Shown one piece after another: positions 9,256 through 16,686 of a DNA stretch of 64,000 nt. The notes under the pieces were generated by a model. The model had not been told where the DNA came from. It searched no databases and saw only the letters and a program-made list of their open reading frames with translations. A program made the translations under genes and the position numbers. Numbering within the stretch: position 1 is the first letter of the stretch; every line of letters starts with the position of its first letter. This DNA is from Alicyclobacillus fastidiosus (GTDB lineage Bacteria; Bacillota; Bacilli; Alicyclobacillales; Alicyclobacillaceae). The DNA lies in NCBI RefSeq assembly GCF_026651875.1, contig NZ_CP104067.1, forward strand, positions 3,534,001 through 3,598,000, written 5' to 3'.

Positions 9256-10914
9256 TTATGCCTCCATGATGATTGGCAAAATCATCGGGCGACGCCTCGT
9301 TTGCTCGTACAGGTAGCGGCCCAGCGCGTCGCGCACCGCCGTTTTGAGGCTCGACCACTCGCTGACATTATCCGTGACGAGTTTGACAAGCGTACTCTCG
9401 ACGAGTTTGTTCGCCTCTTCGAGGAGCGCCTCCGACTCGCGGACGTAGACGAATCCGCGCGAAATGATGTCTGGACCAGACAGGATGTGCCCAGTCGACT
9501 TGGACAGGGTTACCACGACGACGAGGATGCCATCCTGCGACAACAGCTTCCGGTCGCGCAGTACGATGTTCCCGACGTCGCCGACGCCCAATCCGTCGAT
9601 CATCACGGCACCAGCAGGGACCTTCCCCCCGAGCCGGGCGCGTCCATTCTCGAACTCGACGACGTCCCCAAGCTCTGTGATGAAGATGTTGTCTGGATCT
9701 ACCCCGACGTCCATTGCTAGATTAGCGTGCGTGCGCTGCATCCGAAATTCACCGTGAACTGGCAAGAAGAACTTAGGCTTGACGAGCGACAACATCCACT
9801 TGAGTTCTTCTTGACTCCCGTGACCAGAAGCGTGAACGCCACGGTAGATCACGTTGGCACCCGCGCGGAAGAGTTGGTCAATCGTGCGCGACACGTACTT
9901 CTCGTTGCCCGGAATTGGCGAACTCGCCAGAACGACGGTATCCCCAGGCATAATTTCAATCTTGCGATGCGCTGCTCGAGCCATCCGCGTCAGCGCGGAC
10001 ATCGGCTCACCCTGGCTGCCCGTCGAGAGGATGACAAGCTTCTCAGGGTCTACCCGATTGACGTCGTCCGCATCGATGATGGTTTCCGGCAGCGCCTCGA
10101 GGTACCCAAGCTGCAAACTGGTTTGAATGTTGTTGACCATACTGCGGCCGACGACAGCCACCTTCCGGCCGTGCTTCTCAGCAGCGCGAATCATAAGCTG
10201 CAATCGATGGATGTTGGATGCAAACGTCGACATGATGACGCGGCCGGACGCGTTGCCGACGATCTCGTTGATCTTTTCTCCTACCGACAGCTCCGAGGGC
10301 GTGTATCCCGGGCGTTCCGCATTCGTACTGTCGCCGACCAGCGCCAGCACTCCACGCGCGCCGTAGGCCGCTAACTTGTGAATCTCAGCAGGGCGGCCAT
10401 CAACTGGAGTTTGGTCGAATTTGAAGTCACCTGTGTGAATGACGACACCCTCCGGTGTCTCAATTGCAAAACCTGCTGTGTCTGGGATGCTGTGATTTAC
10501 GTAAAACAGCGATACATCAAATACGCCCGCATGAACGATGGAATTGCCATCGATGGCAGTTAGTTTGGCGGTGTCGAGCAAACCGTGCTCACGAAGTTTG
10601 TTCTCGACAAGCCCCAACGTCAGGCGCGTACCGTAGACCGGTACATTCAGCTCACGCAGAATATAGGGCAATCCCCCAATGTGATCCTCGTGGCCGTGAG
10701 TCAAGAAAATACCGCGAATCTTTTCGCGATTTTCCACCAAAAACGTAATATCCGGAATAACGATATCGATTCCGAGCATATCTTCTTCAGGAAACTTCAG
10801 TCCTGCGTCAACGACAAGCATGTCGTTGCCGTACCAGTATAAAGTCATATTTTTGCCGATCTCGCCAACGCCCCCGAGCGGGACGATGGAAAGCCTTGCT
10901 TTTCCTTTAGCCAA
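9256..10914 (-). CDS. rnjB: Ribonuclease J
   Basis: A 552-residue metallo-beta-lactamase/beta-CASP ribonuclease of the RNase J family, which combines 5'-to-3' exonuclease and endonuclease activity in mRNA decay and rRNA maturation. The zinc site HGHEDH is at residues 73-78, the second site HTGDFKFDQTP lies near residue 165, and beta-CASP motifs such as STGSQGEPMSAL and HASGHGSQEEL are present. It could be RNase J1 or J2; its place between dapA and tepA is that of B. subtilis ymfA/rnjB. The start is TTG after CGGAGGTG. A long 5' leader of about 260 nt is predicted. Confidence 0.94.
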   Translation of the reverse strand: MAKGKARLSIVPLGGVGEIGKNMTLYWYGNDMLVVDAGLKFPEEDMLGIDIVIPDITFLVENREKIRGIFLTHGHEDHIGGLPYILRELNVPVYGTRLTLGLVENKLREHGLLDTAKLTAIDGNSIVHAGVFDVSLFYVNHSIPDTAGFAIETPEGVVIHTGDFKFDQTPVDGRPAEIHKLAAYGARGVLALVGDSTNAERPGYTPSELSVGEKINEIVGNASGRVIMSTFASNIHRLQLMIRAAEKHGRKVAVVGRSMVNNIQTSLQLGYLEALPETIIDADDVNRVDPEKLVILSTGSQGEPMSALTRMARAAHRKIEIMPGDTVVLASSPIPGNEKYVSRTIDQLFRAGANVIYRGVHASGHGSQEELKWMLSLVKPKFFLPVHGEFRMQRTHANLAMDVGVDPDNIFITELGDVVEFENGRARLGGKVPAGAVMIDGLGVGDVGNIVLRDRKLLSQDGILVVVVTLSKSTGHILSGPDIISRGFVYVRESEALLEEANKLVESTLVKLVTDNVSEWSSLKTAVRDALGRYLYEQTRRRPMILPIIMEA

Positions 10915-11181
10915 ATTGGCACCTCCGTAGTGCTATCCCAGAAAACAACAGTCTTACACACACAGATATAGAGGCTGTGCACGCCACACAGCGCTACATA
11001 CCCGCAAGTTTGTCCCGATAAAGGGTAAGAACTCTGCGGTGATTCACACAGTTCTGTCCGTACGCCGATGAAAAATGTCGCACTATCTCACTCGGTCACA
11101 CAGATCAGCCCGGTCCATACATCCATCGATCTGAGTGATGATTCGCTCAATAAATAAGCCGCACCAGTCACTATGTGAAGT
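10915..11181 (-). other. Long untranslated leader of rnjB (no gene seen)
   Basis: The stretch between dapA and rnjB (10915-11324) holds no convincing gene. On the minus strand it contains the dapA terminator and then a strong promoter, leaving roughly 260 nt of transcribed leader before the rnjB TTG. A 12-codon ORF in the leader has no ribosome site. I could not identify a known riboswitch fold. RNase transcripts often carry 5' UTR autoregulatory sites, but that is only an inference here. Confidence 0.5.
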
Positions 11182-11210
11182 ATTATACCCTTCAGCCGCA
11201 TGGTTCACAA
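11182..11210 (-). promoter_or_regulatory. Sigma-A promoter for rnjB
   Basis: On the minus strand TTGTGA (11210-11205) is followed by a 17-bp spacer and a consensus TATAAT (11187-11182). The expected transcription start is near 11175. Confidence 0.7.
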
Positions 11211-11228
11211 CTGACGATCCAGTCAAGA

Positions 11229-11272
11229 TTTGTCGAAAAAGGAAAGAGGCACAGGAAGTATCCCGTGCCTCT
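11229..11272 (-). terminator. Intrinsic terminator after dapA
   Basis: A 12-bp stem with one wobble pair (AGAGGCACGGGA with its partner 11245-11256) and a 4-nt loop, followed on the minus strand by TTTCCTTTTT. It lies about 50 nt after the dapA stop and ends the spoVF-asd-dapG-dapA unit. Confidence 0.8.
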
Positions 11273-11324
11273 CTTGGTGTCGCTGTCATTCATCAATGTC
11301 GAAAAATCATCAGCCCAAAGGGGT

Positions 11325-12206
11325 TTATTCACATTTCCCTAAGCGGTTCAACAGTGCTCTCAGATGCTGCAATAAGGCATCCGATATCGGCATCAACGGT
11401 TGGCGCACAGGGCCCACCTGCTGCCCGATAAGCTCGAGCGCCGCTTTGACTGGAGCCGGGCTCGCACTGGCAAACAACCCCTCGAAAATCGGCAAGAGCC
11501 GCGCGCTCCACAGAGCCGCTTCGGCGTGGTCGCCCTGCCAAAAACACTCCATCATCTGGCGGATCTCGGCACCGACCACGTGGCTGGCGACACTCACCAC
11601 ACCGGCCGCACCTAGGCTTAGCATCGGAATGGTAAACTTGTCGTCCCCGCTATACAGCAGGAAGTCATCCGGTTTTTCGGCCGCGATGTGGGAGATCTGC
11701 GTAAATTGACCGCTGGCCTCCTTGATGGCGAAGATATTCGGAATCTGCGCCAGTCGAAGCACCGTGTCCACTTCGATATTCACACTCGTTCGCCCAGGGA
11801 CGTTGTAGATCATCACCGGCAGAGAGACGCTGCCAGTAATGGCGGCAAAGTGCTCGTACAGCCCTTCTTGCGTCGGCTTGTTGTAGTACGGTGAAACAAG
11901 CAGTATCCCATCTACGCCAAGGCTTGCAACCTCTTTTGTAAATTCGATGGACTGCTTTGTCGAATTGGTTCCGGTCCCAGCCATAACCGGTACGCGCCCA
12001 TCCACTGCCTCCAGGGTGGCCGTGAAAAGTTTCAACTTTTCCTCATGCGTCAAGGTCGGTGACTCACCGGTTGTACCGCAGGCCAGAATGCTGGTCGTCC
12101 CAGTGTCTATCAGGTGATCGACCAGGGATTTTAACGCAACTTCATCGACCTGGTCATCGCCGTCGAAGGGCGTCACCATGGCCGTGATCAAACTTCCGAA
12201 GTCCAT
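11325..12206 (-). CDS. dapA: 4-hydroxy-tetrahydrodipicolinate synthase
   Basis: This enzyme condenses pyruvate with aspartate-4-semialdehyde, the first committed step to diaminopimelate, lysine and dipicolinate. The protein is 293 residues from the chosen start. Visible catalytic features are GTTGES (residues 45-50), the Schiff-base lysine in FAIKEASGQ (Lys162) and the tyrosine in MIYNVPGRT (Tyr134). I chose the ATG at 12206 rather than the one at 12215 because it has proper spacing from GGAAAGG and matches the usual family N-terminus (MDFGSLITAMVTPFD). It is the last gene of asd-dapG-dapA. Confidence 0.96.
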   Translation of the reverse strand: MDFGSLITAMVTPFDGDDQVDEVALKSLVDHLIDTGTTSILACGTTGESPTLTHEEKLKLFTATLEAVDGRVPVMAGTGTNSTKQSIEFTKEVASLGVDGILLVSPYYNKPTQEGLYEHFAAITGSVSLPVMIYNVPGRTSVNIEVDTVLRLAQIPNIFAIKEASGQFTQISHIAAEKPDDFLLYSGDDKFTIPMLSLGAAGVVSVASHVVGAEIRQMMECFWQGDHAEAALWSARLLPIFEGLFASASPAPVKAALELIGQQVGPVRQPLMPISDALLQHLRALLNRLGKCE

Positions 12207-12222
12207 CTCCGTCATCCTTTCC

Positions 12223-13443
12223 TTACACCGTCAGTTCTGCGAGTTGAAAAGCTCGGTGTAATGCTCGTACTGCGGGCCCCATATGATCGCCGTCCACCAG
12301 CACCCAAATGGTCGTGTGCGAATCGGCCGATTGCAGAATATCAATGCCCTCGATAGCGAGTGCCTCGACGATCCTAGCCATAATGCCAGGAACGCCCATG
12401 ATCCCCGCGCCCACCACGGAAACCTTGGCACAGCCCGGGCGCGTCTCCGGAACATAACCTAATTTCTCCAACTGCTGCACGGCGATGTGTGCCACATCGT
12501 CCCCGACGGTGAACGCCACTTCAAACGGCGTTACCGAAATAAAGTCAACGGAGATTTTGTACTCCGCCATCAGTGTGAAAATGCTGGACGTTCCAATGCT
12601 GTCACCAGCAACGCGAATCTGCGTCACATTCGCGCTGTGTGCGATGCCCGTGACAAATCTGTCAAACAGGGCCCCGTGCTCGAGCTGTTGCGGGGCTTGT
12701 GTAACTAGTGTACCAGGGTCATCTGAGTGCGTACTCCGCACTCGGATGGGAATATTTCTCTGCATCGCGATTTCCACCGCGCGTGGATGGATCACCTTGG
12801 CGCCCTGATATGCGAGGTTGCAGATCTCCGTATACGTCACTTGACTCAACTGCCTCGCGTCGTCCACCAGCCGCGGATCTGCAGTCATGATGCCAGAGAC
12901 ATCGGTGAAGATATCCACAGCTTCAGCTTCCAGCGCGACGCCAATAGCGGTCGCCGTGGTATCACTTCCACCGCGCCCGAGCGTCGTGATTTCGCCATTG
13001 TCGTCCACGCCCTGAAAGCCCATCACGACGACAATTTGGTCGGCCGCGAGCGCACAGAGCATCCGCTCCGGACGGATGTTCTGGATCCGCGCGTTGCCGA
13101 AGTCACCGTTGGTGAGAATCCCTGCCTGCGCGCCGGTCATGACTTGAACCTCGTGTCCTCTGGTGCGCAACGCGTTGGCGAACACGACGGCAGAGATAGT
13201 TTCACCACACGCGAGGAGCATATCTCTGTCGCGCGGGGACACGCTCGCCTGTGCCTCCCCGAGGTTCAACAGGGACAGCAGCGTATCCGTCGCATACGGG
13301 TCACCCTTGCGCCCCATCGCGGAAACGACCACCACTACGGCGTACCCGTCCTGGCGAGCGCGTTCAATATGACGAATGGCCGCCAGGCGCGACTCAGGGG
13401 TCGCTACCGACGTACCACCGAACTTTTGTACTAAAATCTTCAT
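12223..13443 (-). CDS. dapG: Aspartate kinase (DapG type)
   Basis: Phosphorylates aspartate at the head of the aspartate-family pathway. The protein has 406 residues: an N-terminal kinase domain with KFGGTSV (residues 7-13), then tandem ACT regulatory domains in the last ~140 residues (KVSVVGAGIMGVPGIMARIV). Length and synteny between asd and dapA match B. subtilis DapG, the diaminopimelate-sensitive aspartokinase I, rather than the LysC type with its internal beta-subunit start. The start is ATG after AGAGGGAG. It supplies precursors for peptidoglycan, lysine and spore dipicolinate. Confidence 0.95.
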   Translation of the reverse strand: MKILVQKFGGTSVATPESRLAAIRHIERARQDGYAVVVVVSAMGRKGDPYATDTLLSLLNLGEAQASVSPRDRDMLLACGETISAVVFANALRTRGHEVQVMTGAQAGILTNGDFGNARIQNIRPERMLCALAADQIVVVMGFQGVDDNGEITTLGRGGSDTTATAIGVALEAEAVDIFTDVSGIMTADPRLVDDARQLSQVTYTEICNLAYQGAKVIHPRAVEIAMQRNIPIRVRSTHSDDPGTLVTQAPQQLEHGALFDRFVTGIAHSANVTQIRVAGDSIGTSSIFTLMAEYKISVDFISVTPFEVAFTVGDDVAHIAVQQLEKLGYVPETRPGCAKVSVVGAGIMGVPGIMARIVEALAIEGIDILQSADSHTTIWVLVDGDHMGPAVRALHRAFQLAELTV

Positions 13444-13468
13444 GACAAGTTCTCCCTCTTGCGGGCTA

Positions 13469-14503
13469 TCAAGCTCGTTGGATCAACGTCTCTGCAATTT
13501 GCACAGCATTCCACGCCGCACCTTTGAGCAAATTGTCTGCTACGACGAAAAACAACAGCGTATTTGGGTCCGCCAAGTCCTGGCGAATTCTGCCGACATA
13601 CGTCTCACCGGTGTCTTCGGCCATGAGTGGGTGCGGATACTGCGCCTGACTCGGGTCGTCCAACACCACGAGGTTCGTCGCTTGCGCGAACTTCTCGCGA
13701 GCCTGCGTAGGACTGACCGGTTGCTGGAAACGCACCGCGACCGATTCCGAGTGACCGTACAGTACAGGTACGCGGACTGCCGTCGGACTCACCTTCAACT
13801 CCGGCATCTCCAAAATCTTGCGAGATTCGTTAACTAGCTTCATTTCCTCTTTGGTATATCCGTTGTCGAGAAAGACGTCACACTGCGGAAGTACGTTAAA
13901 CGCCATCGGGTAGTGCGCGTCCTGCGATGCCAGTGGGAACAACGTCGGCGTGATACGCCCGCCCTGTCGCCACTCCTCCACTTCCGAACGAAGTGCGTCG
14001 ACCGCTTTTTGCCCCATGCCACTCACGGCTTGGTAAGTGGAGATGACGACGTGCTCCAATCCGAATTCCTTGAGGGCGTTGAGAGCGACCATCAGTTGAA
14101 TCGTAGAGCAGTTCGGATTGGCGATGATGCCTTGATGATGGTCGACCGCATGCGCATTGACCTCTGGCACCACCAGTGGAACGCTCTTGTCCATCCGGTA
14201 CGCCGAACTGTTGTCGACGACGACCGCTCCACGCTTTACGGCCTCAGGTGCAAACACCTGGCTCGTCGTCGCGCCGGCGCTGAACAGGGCAATATCAATG
14301 CCCTCAAAAGAATCCGGACGAGCAACTTCTACTTCTATCAATTGACCGGCAAACGAGATGGTCTCTCCGGCAGACCGTTCGGATGCCAGAAGTTTCAATG
14401 ACTCAAACGGGAAATTCCGACGTTCCAACGTCTGAATCATCTTTCGACCCACGGCACCCGTCGCGCCGAGTACTGCAATGCGGTACTGAACTTTTCTCTC
14501 CAT
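13469..14503 (-). CDS. asd: Aspartate-semialdehyde dehydrogenase
   Basis: Reduces aspartyl-4-phosphate to aspartate-4-semialdehyde with NADPH. The 344-residue protein has the N-terminal dinucleotide-binding motif AVLGATGAVGRKM (residues about 10-22) and the active-site cysteine Cys132 in NPNCSTIQL. Later motifs typical of the family include YQAVSGMG and RVPVLYGHSE. It is followed 25 nt later by dapG and preceded by spoVFB with a 54-nt gap that carries a small GGCCC/GGGCC hairpin but no obvious promoter. Co-transcription with spoVFA/B is likely during sporulation. Confidence 0.96.
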   Translation of the reverse strand: MERKVQYRIAVLGATGAVGRKMIQTLERRNFPFESLKLLASERSAGETISFAGQLIEVEVARPDSFEGIDIALFSAGATTSQVFAPEAVKRGAVVVDNSSAYRMDKSVPLVVPEVNAHAVDHHQGIIANPNCSTIQLMVALNALKEFGLEHVVISTYQAVSGMGQKAVDALRSEVEEWRQGGRITPTLFPLASQDAHYPMAFNVLPQCDVFLDNGYTKEEMKLVNESRKILEMPELKVSPTAVRVPVLYGHSESVAVRFQQPVSPTQAREKFAQATNLVVLDDPSQAQYPHPLMAEDTGETYVGRIRQDLADPNTLLFFVVADNLLKGAAWNAVQIAETLIQRA

Positions 14504-14557
14504 GCATAATCCCCTTTAGTCTCCGAAGAGATGGCCCCGTAGGGCCTGGTTGCACGA

Positions 14558-15163
14558 TTAGGACGGCCGCTCTTCCCGCCAGCGTTCTAGCAAAACAGGT
14601 TGCAACTGATGCCGTTCCAGTGCCGCCGAGAGCGTCTCCGGAATTAATCTCATCAATGATACCAATGAGTTTATTTTAACATGTGGAGCATCCTGACCGA
14701 ATGGAACAAAGTAAATGTTTTTCGTATTCATCAGACGTGCAATATTATACATGCTTAAACCCAAACCATCATTGGTTGAAATCGCTACGACGACGGGACG
14801 GTCGTTGCGAAGGGTCGACTTCGCGGCCATCAGGACGGCCGAATCGGTGTTCGCCTGGGCGAACCGACTCAAGGAACTGGCCGTGCACGGAGCGATGAGC
14901 ATGACGTCGAGCCGCTTCGAAGGCCCCAGCGGTTCCGCTTCAGGGATGGTTGTAATCGCCTTTTGTCCCGAGACTTCTTCGATTTTCTTCGCCCATTCCC
15001 CTGCTTCGCCAAATCGCGTTCCAGTATTGAGGACAGCATTGGAGAACACCGGAACCACGGTCGCACCCAACTCTACTAACCGCTTGACCTCAGGAAAAAT
15101 TTCCTCGTACGTACAGTGACTGCCCGTAATGCCAAACCCAATGGTTTTCCCCTTCAGCTCCAT
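14558..15163 (-). CDS. spoVFB: Dipicolinate synthase subunit B
   Basis: A 201-residue flavoprotein-like subunit (UbiX/phosphopantothenoylcysteine decarboxylase fold) of dipicolinate synthase, which makes dipicolinic acid in the mother cell. Visible family features are an N-terminal GKTIGFGITGSHCTYEEIFP, GATVVPVFSNAVL, MLIAPCTASSLSRFAQ and the C-terminal VPFGQDAPHVKINSLVS. The start overlaps the spoVFA stop by 10 nt and has AAGGAGGAAG upstream. Dipicolinate gives endospores heat resistance, so this gene shows the organism sporulates or descends from a sporulating line. Confidence 0.95.
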   Translation of the reverse strand: MELKGKTIGFGITGSHCTYEEIFPEVKRLVELGATVVPVFSNAVLNTGTRFGEAGEWAKKIEEVSGQKAITTIPEAEPLGPSKRLDVMLIAPCTASSLSRFAQANTDSAVLMAAKSTLRNDRPVVVAISTNDGLGLSMYNIARLMNTKNIYFVPFGQDAPHVKINSLVSLMRLIPETLSAALERHQLQPVLLERWREERPS

Positions 15164-16065
15164 ATGTCTTCCTCCTTATGTCCTCCATCAGATTCCTCCG
15201 CGAGGATGCGCGAGAGTGAACGAGCGATGATCCGACCAGCGGTCTTCGGTGCGACCAGACCAGGTAGACTCGGCGCCAATAGCGCCCGCATTCCACGGCG
15301 CTCGGCATAGCGAAAATCTGTGCCGCCCGGTTTTGACGCGATGTCGATGATCACACAGTCGCGAGCCATCTCCTTCAACACACCCGCGTTGAGCACGAGG
15401 GCGGGAATGGTGTTGAAGACGATGTCGGCGCGGCGCACCGCATCCTCGATCTGTTTGAGCGGAACGGGAATGAGCGACATTTCGTCGACTCGGGCGAGGT
15501 CGGACGCATGGCGTGCGCAGACCTGCACGTTCGCCCCCATCGCGCGCAATTTGTGGGCCAACGTCTGACCACATCGTCCGAATCCCAGGACGACGGTGTT
15601 GGCACCGTGCAACGTGATATCCGTTTCCTCCATGGCGATGGCGATGGCGCCTTCAGCCGTGGGAATTGAATTGAGAATGGCCACTTCGTCAAGCTCCATC
15701 AACTTGACGAGTTGTAAAGAGTGGCTGTTGCACCACTCTGTCAAAACGGATCGGGCGATGCCTGTGAATACAAACGCCCCCGGGCGCAGGGCCGCAAAAT
15801 GACTCTCCGTCAGCATAACCGGCTCCGGCGCGAACTTCGTGTCGACGCGCCCATCGTTTTCCATCCCAGCAATCGGTAAGACGAGTGCATCCGCTTTGGC
15901 AAGTACCTCTTCTGTCAGCTCCCCATACACGGTATCCGTGTAGTCGCGATGGATGTCGGAGAAACCCACCAACGTAGCACTCGCGTCGTTATCCACGACC
16001 TGAGCGATGACTTCGAGCTGCCGCGCATCTCCACCAACAAACACCAGGTGTTTTCCAGTTAACAT
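15154..16065 (-). CDS. spoVFA: Dipicolinate synthase subunit A
   Basis: NAD(P)-binding subunit of dipicolinate synthase, 303 residues from the chosen start. It begins LTGKHLVFVGGDARQLEVI, matching the family N-terminus, and carries a second Rossmann motif VVLGFGRCGQTLAHKL near the middle, followed by NTIPALVLN. The frame stays open upstream to 16155, but ATG at 16065 is preferred because it aligns with the family and follows AAGGGGTG. The ribosome site lies in the downstream arm of a long inverted repeat, and a near-perfect sigma-K promoter is located between the arms. Confidence 0.95.
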   Translation of the reverse strand: MLTGKHLVFVGGDARQLEVIAQVVDNDASATLVGFSDIHRDYTDTVYGELTEEVLAKADALVLPIAGMENDGRVDTKFAPEPVMLTESHFAALRPGAFVFTGIARSVLTEWCNSHSLQLVKLMELDEVAILNSIPTAEGAIAIAMEETDITLHGANTVVLGFGRCGQTLAHKLRAMGANVQVCARHASDLARVDEMSLIPVPLKQIEDAVRRADIVFNTIPALVLNAGVLKEMARDCVIIDIASKPGGTDFRYAERRGMRALLAPSLPGLVAPKTAGRIIARSLSRILAEESDGGHKEEDIWS

Positions 16066-16071
16066 ACTGTT

Positions 16072-16132
16072 GTTTTCACCCCTTGACGCGTCTACAGGTA
16101 GCATATGTGCACTCGCCCAAAGGGGTGAAAAC
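16072..16132 (-). repeat. 13-bp perfect inverted repeat flanking the spoVFA promoter
   Basis: GTTTTCACCCCTT at 16072-16084 and its exact reverse complement at 16120-16132 are separated by 35 bp. In minus-strand RNA that reads through from upstream, the first arm would pair with the second, which contains the AAGGGGTG ribosome site of spoVFA. The first arm also holds the -35 bases of the predicted sigma-K promoter. Confidence 0.75.
16099..16126 (-). promoter_or_regulatory. spoVFA: Sigma-K-type promoter for spoVFA
   Basis: On the minus strand CATATGCTA (16107-16099) fits the CATANNNTA -10 of mother-cell sigma-K promoters, and AC (16126-16125) lies exactly 17 bp upstream. The expected start is near 16092, 27 nt before the ATG. 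spoVFA is sigma-K controlled in B. subtilis. Confidence 0.6.
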
Positions 16133-16139
16133 ACGAACA

Positions 16140-16178
16140 GGCCATCCCTAGTCATCTATGATGACTTTTGGGATGGCC
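16140..16178 (-). terminator. Terminator-like hairpin after dut
   Basis: A strong two-part stem: GGCCATCCC (16140-16148) pairs with 16170-16178, and inside it AGTCATC pairs with GATGACT around a 3-nt loop. On the minus strand it is followed by TGTTCGTGTTTTC, a weak T tract, so termination may be partial. Confidence 0.6.
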
Positions 16179-16218
16179 CATTGAGTTGGACGATGAAGTG
16201 TTGGGAGTGCTAGCCGAC

Positions 16219-16686
16219 TTACCCCTTGATTCCGGTCGAACCAAATCCGCCGTCGCCGCGCGCCGTCTCTGCCAATTCAGTCGCCCTCACCCAAGCAACG
16301 ACGTGAATGGGCGCGATGACCAGTTGAGCGATCCGATCCCCAGGGGCAATGACTACCATTTCTTCCCCGAAGTTCGTCAGCAACACTTGGAGTTCTCCGG
16401 TGTAATCGCTGTCGACGACGCCCACTCCGTTACTCAGCGCAAGGCCGGATCGCCATGCCAGGCCGCTGCGCGCATAGACCAGAGCAACGAGATCGCGACG
16501 TGGCAGCTGAATGGCAATGCCTGTAGGGACCCGAACGCGCGCACCCGGCGAAACGGCAAGAGACTCCGCGAGGACCGCGTGTAGGTCCATACCGGCCGCG
16601 CCTTCAGAAGCGTACGCAGGCATGTAGTTCGGTTCGAACAAATCGGAGACGACGCGAAATGAGACCTGAATTTCCGACCCGCTCAT
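16219..16686 (-). CDS. dut: dUTP diphosphatase
   Basis: Hydrolyses dUTP to dUMP, keeping uracil out of DNA and feeding dTMP synthesis. The 155-residue protein shows all five trimeric dUTPase motifs in order: AGMDLHA (31-37), YARSGLAWRSG, GVGVVDSDYTGEL, GDRIAQLVIAP and the C-terminal glycine-rich RGDGGFGSTG that closes over the substrate. Its ATG overlaps the stop of the M16 peptidase gene by 4 nt (ATGA), so the two are translated from one message. Confidence 0.96.
   Translation of the reverse strand: MSGSEIQVSFRVVSDLFEPNYMPAYASEGAAGMDLHAVLAESLAVSPGARVRVPTGIAIQLPRRDLVALVYARSGLAWRSGLALSNGVGVVDSDYTGELQVLLTNFGEEMVVIAPGDRIAQLVIAPIHVVAWVRATELAETARGDGGFGSTGIKG

Noticed and set aside
11083..11289. 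A 68-codon minus-strand frame in the rnjB upstream region
   Set aside because: It spans the dapA terminator and the rnjB promoter and has no ribosome site, so it is very unlikely to be translated.
14504..14557. Possible lysine riboswitch before asd
   Set aside because: The gap is only 54 nt, far too short for the L box, and shows just a small hairpin.
16066..16155. A longer N-terminus for spoVFA starting at 16155
   Set aside because: It would run across the sigma-K promoter and inverted repeat, and the family N-terminus aligns with the ATG at 16065.
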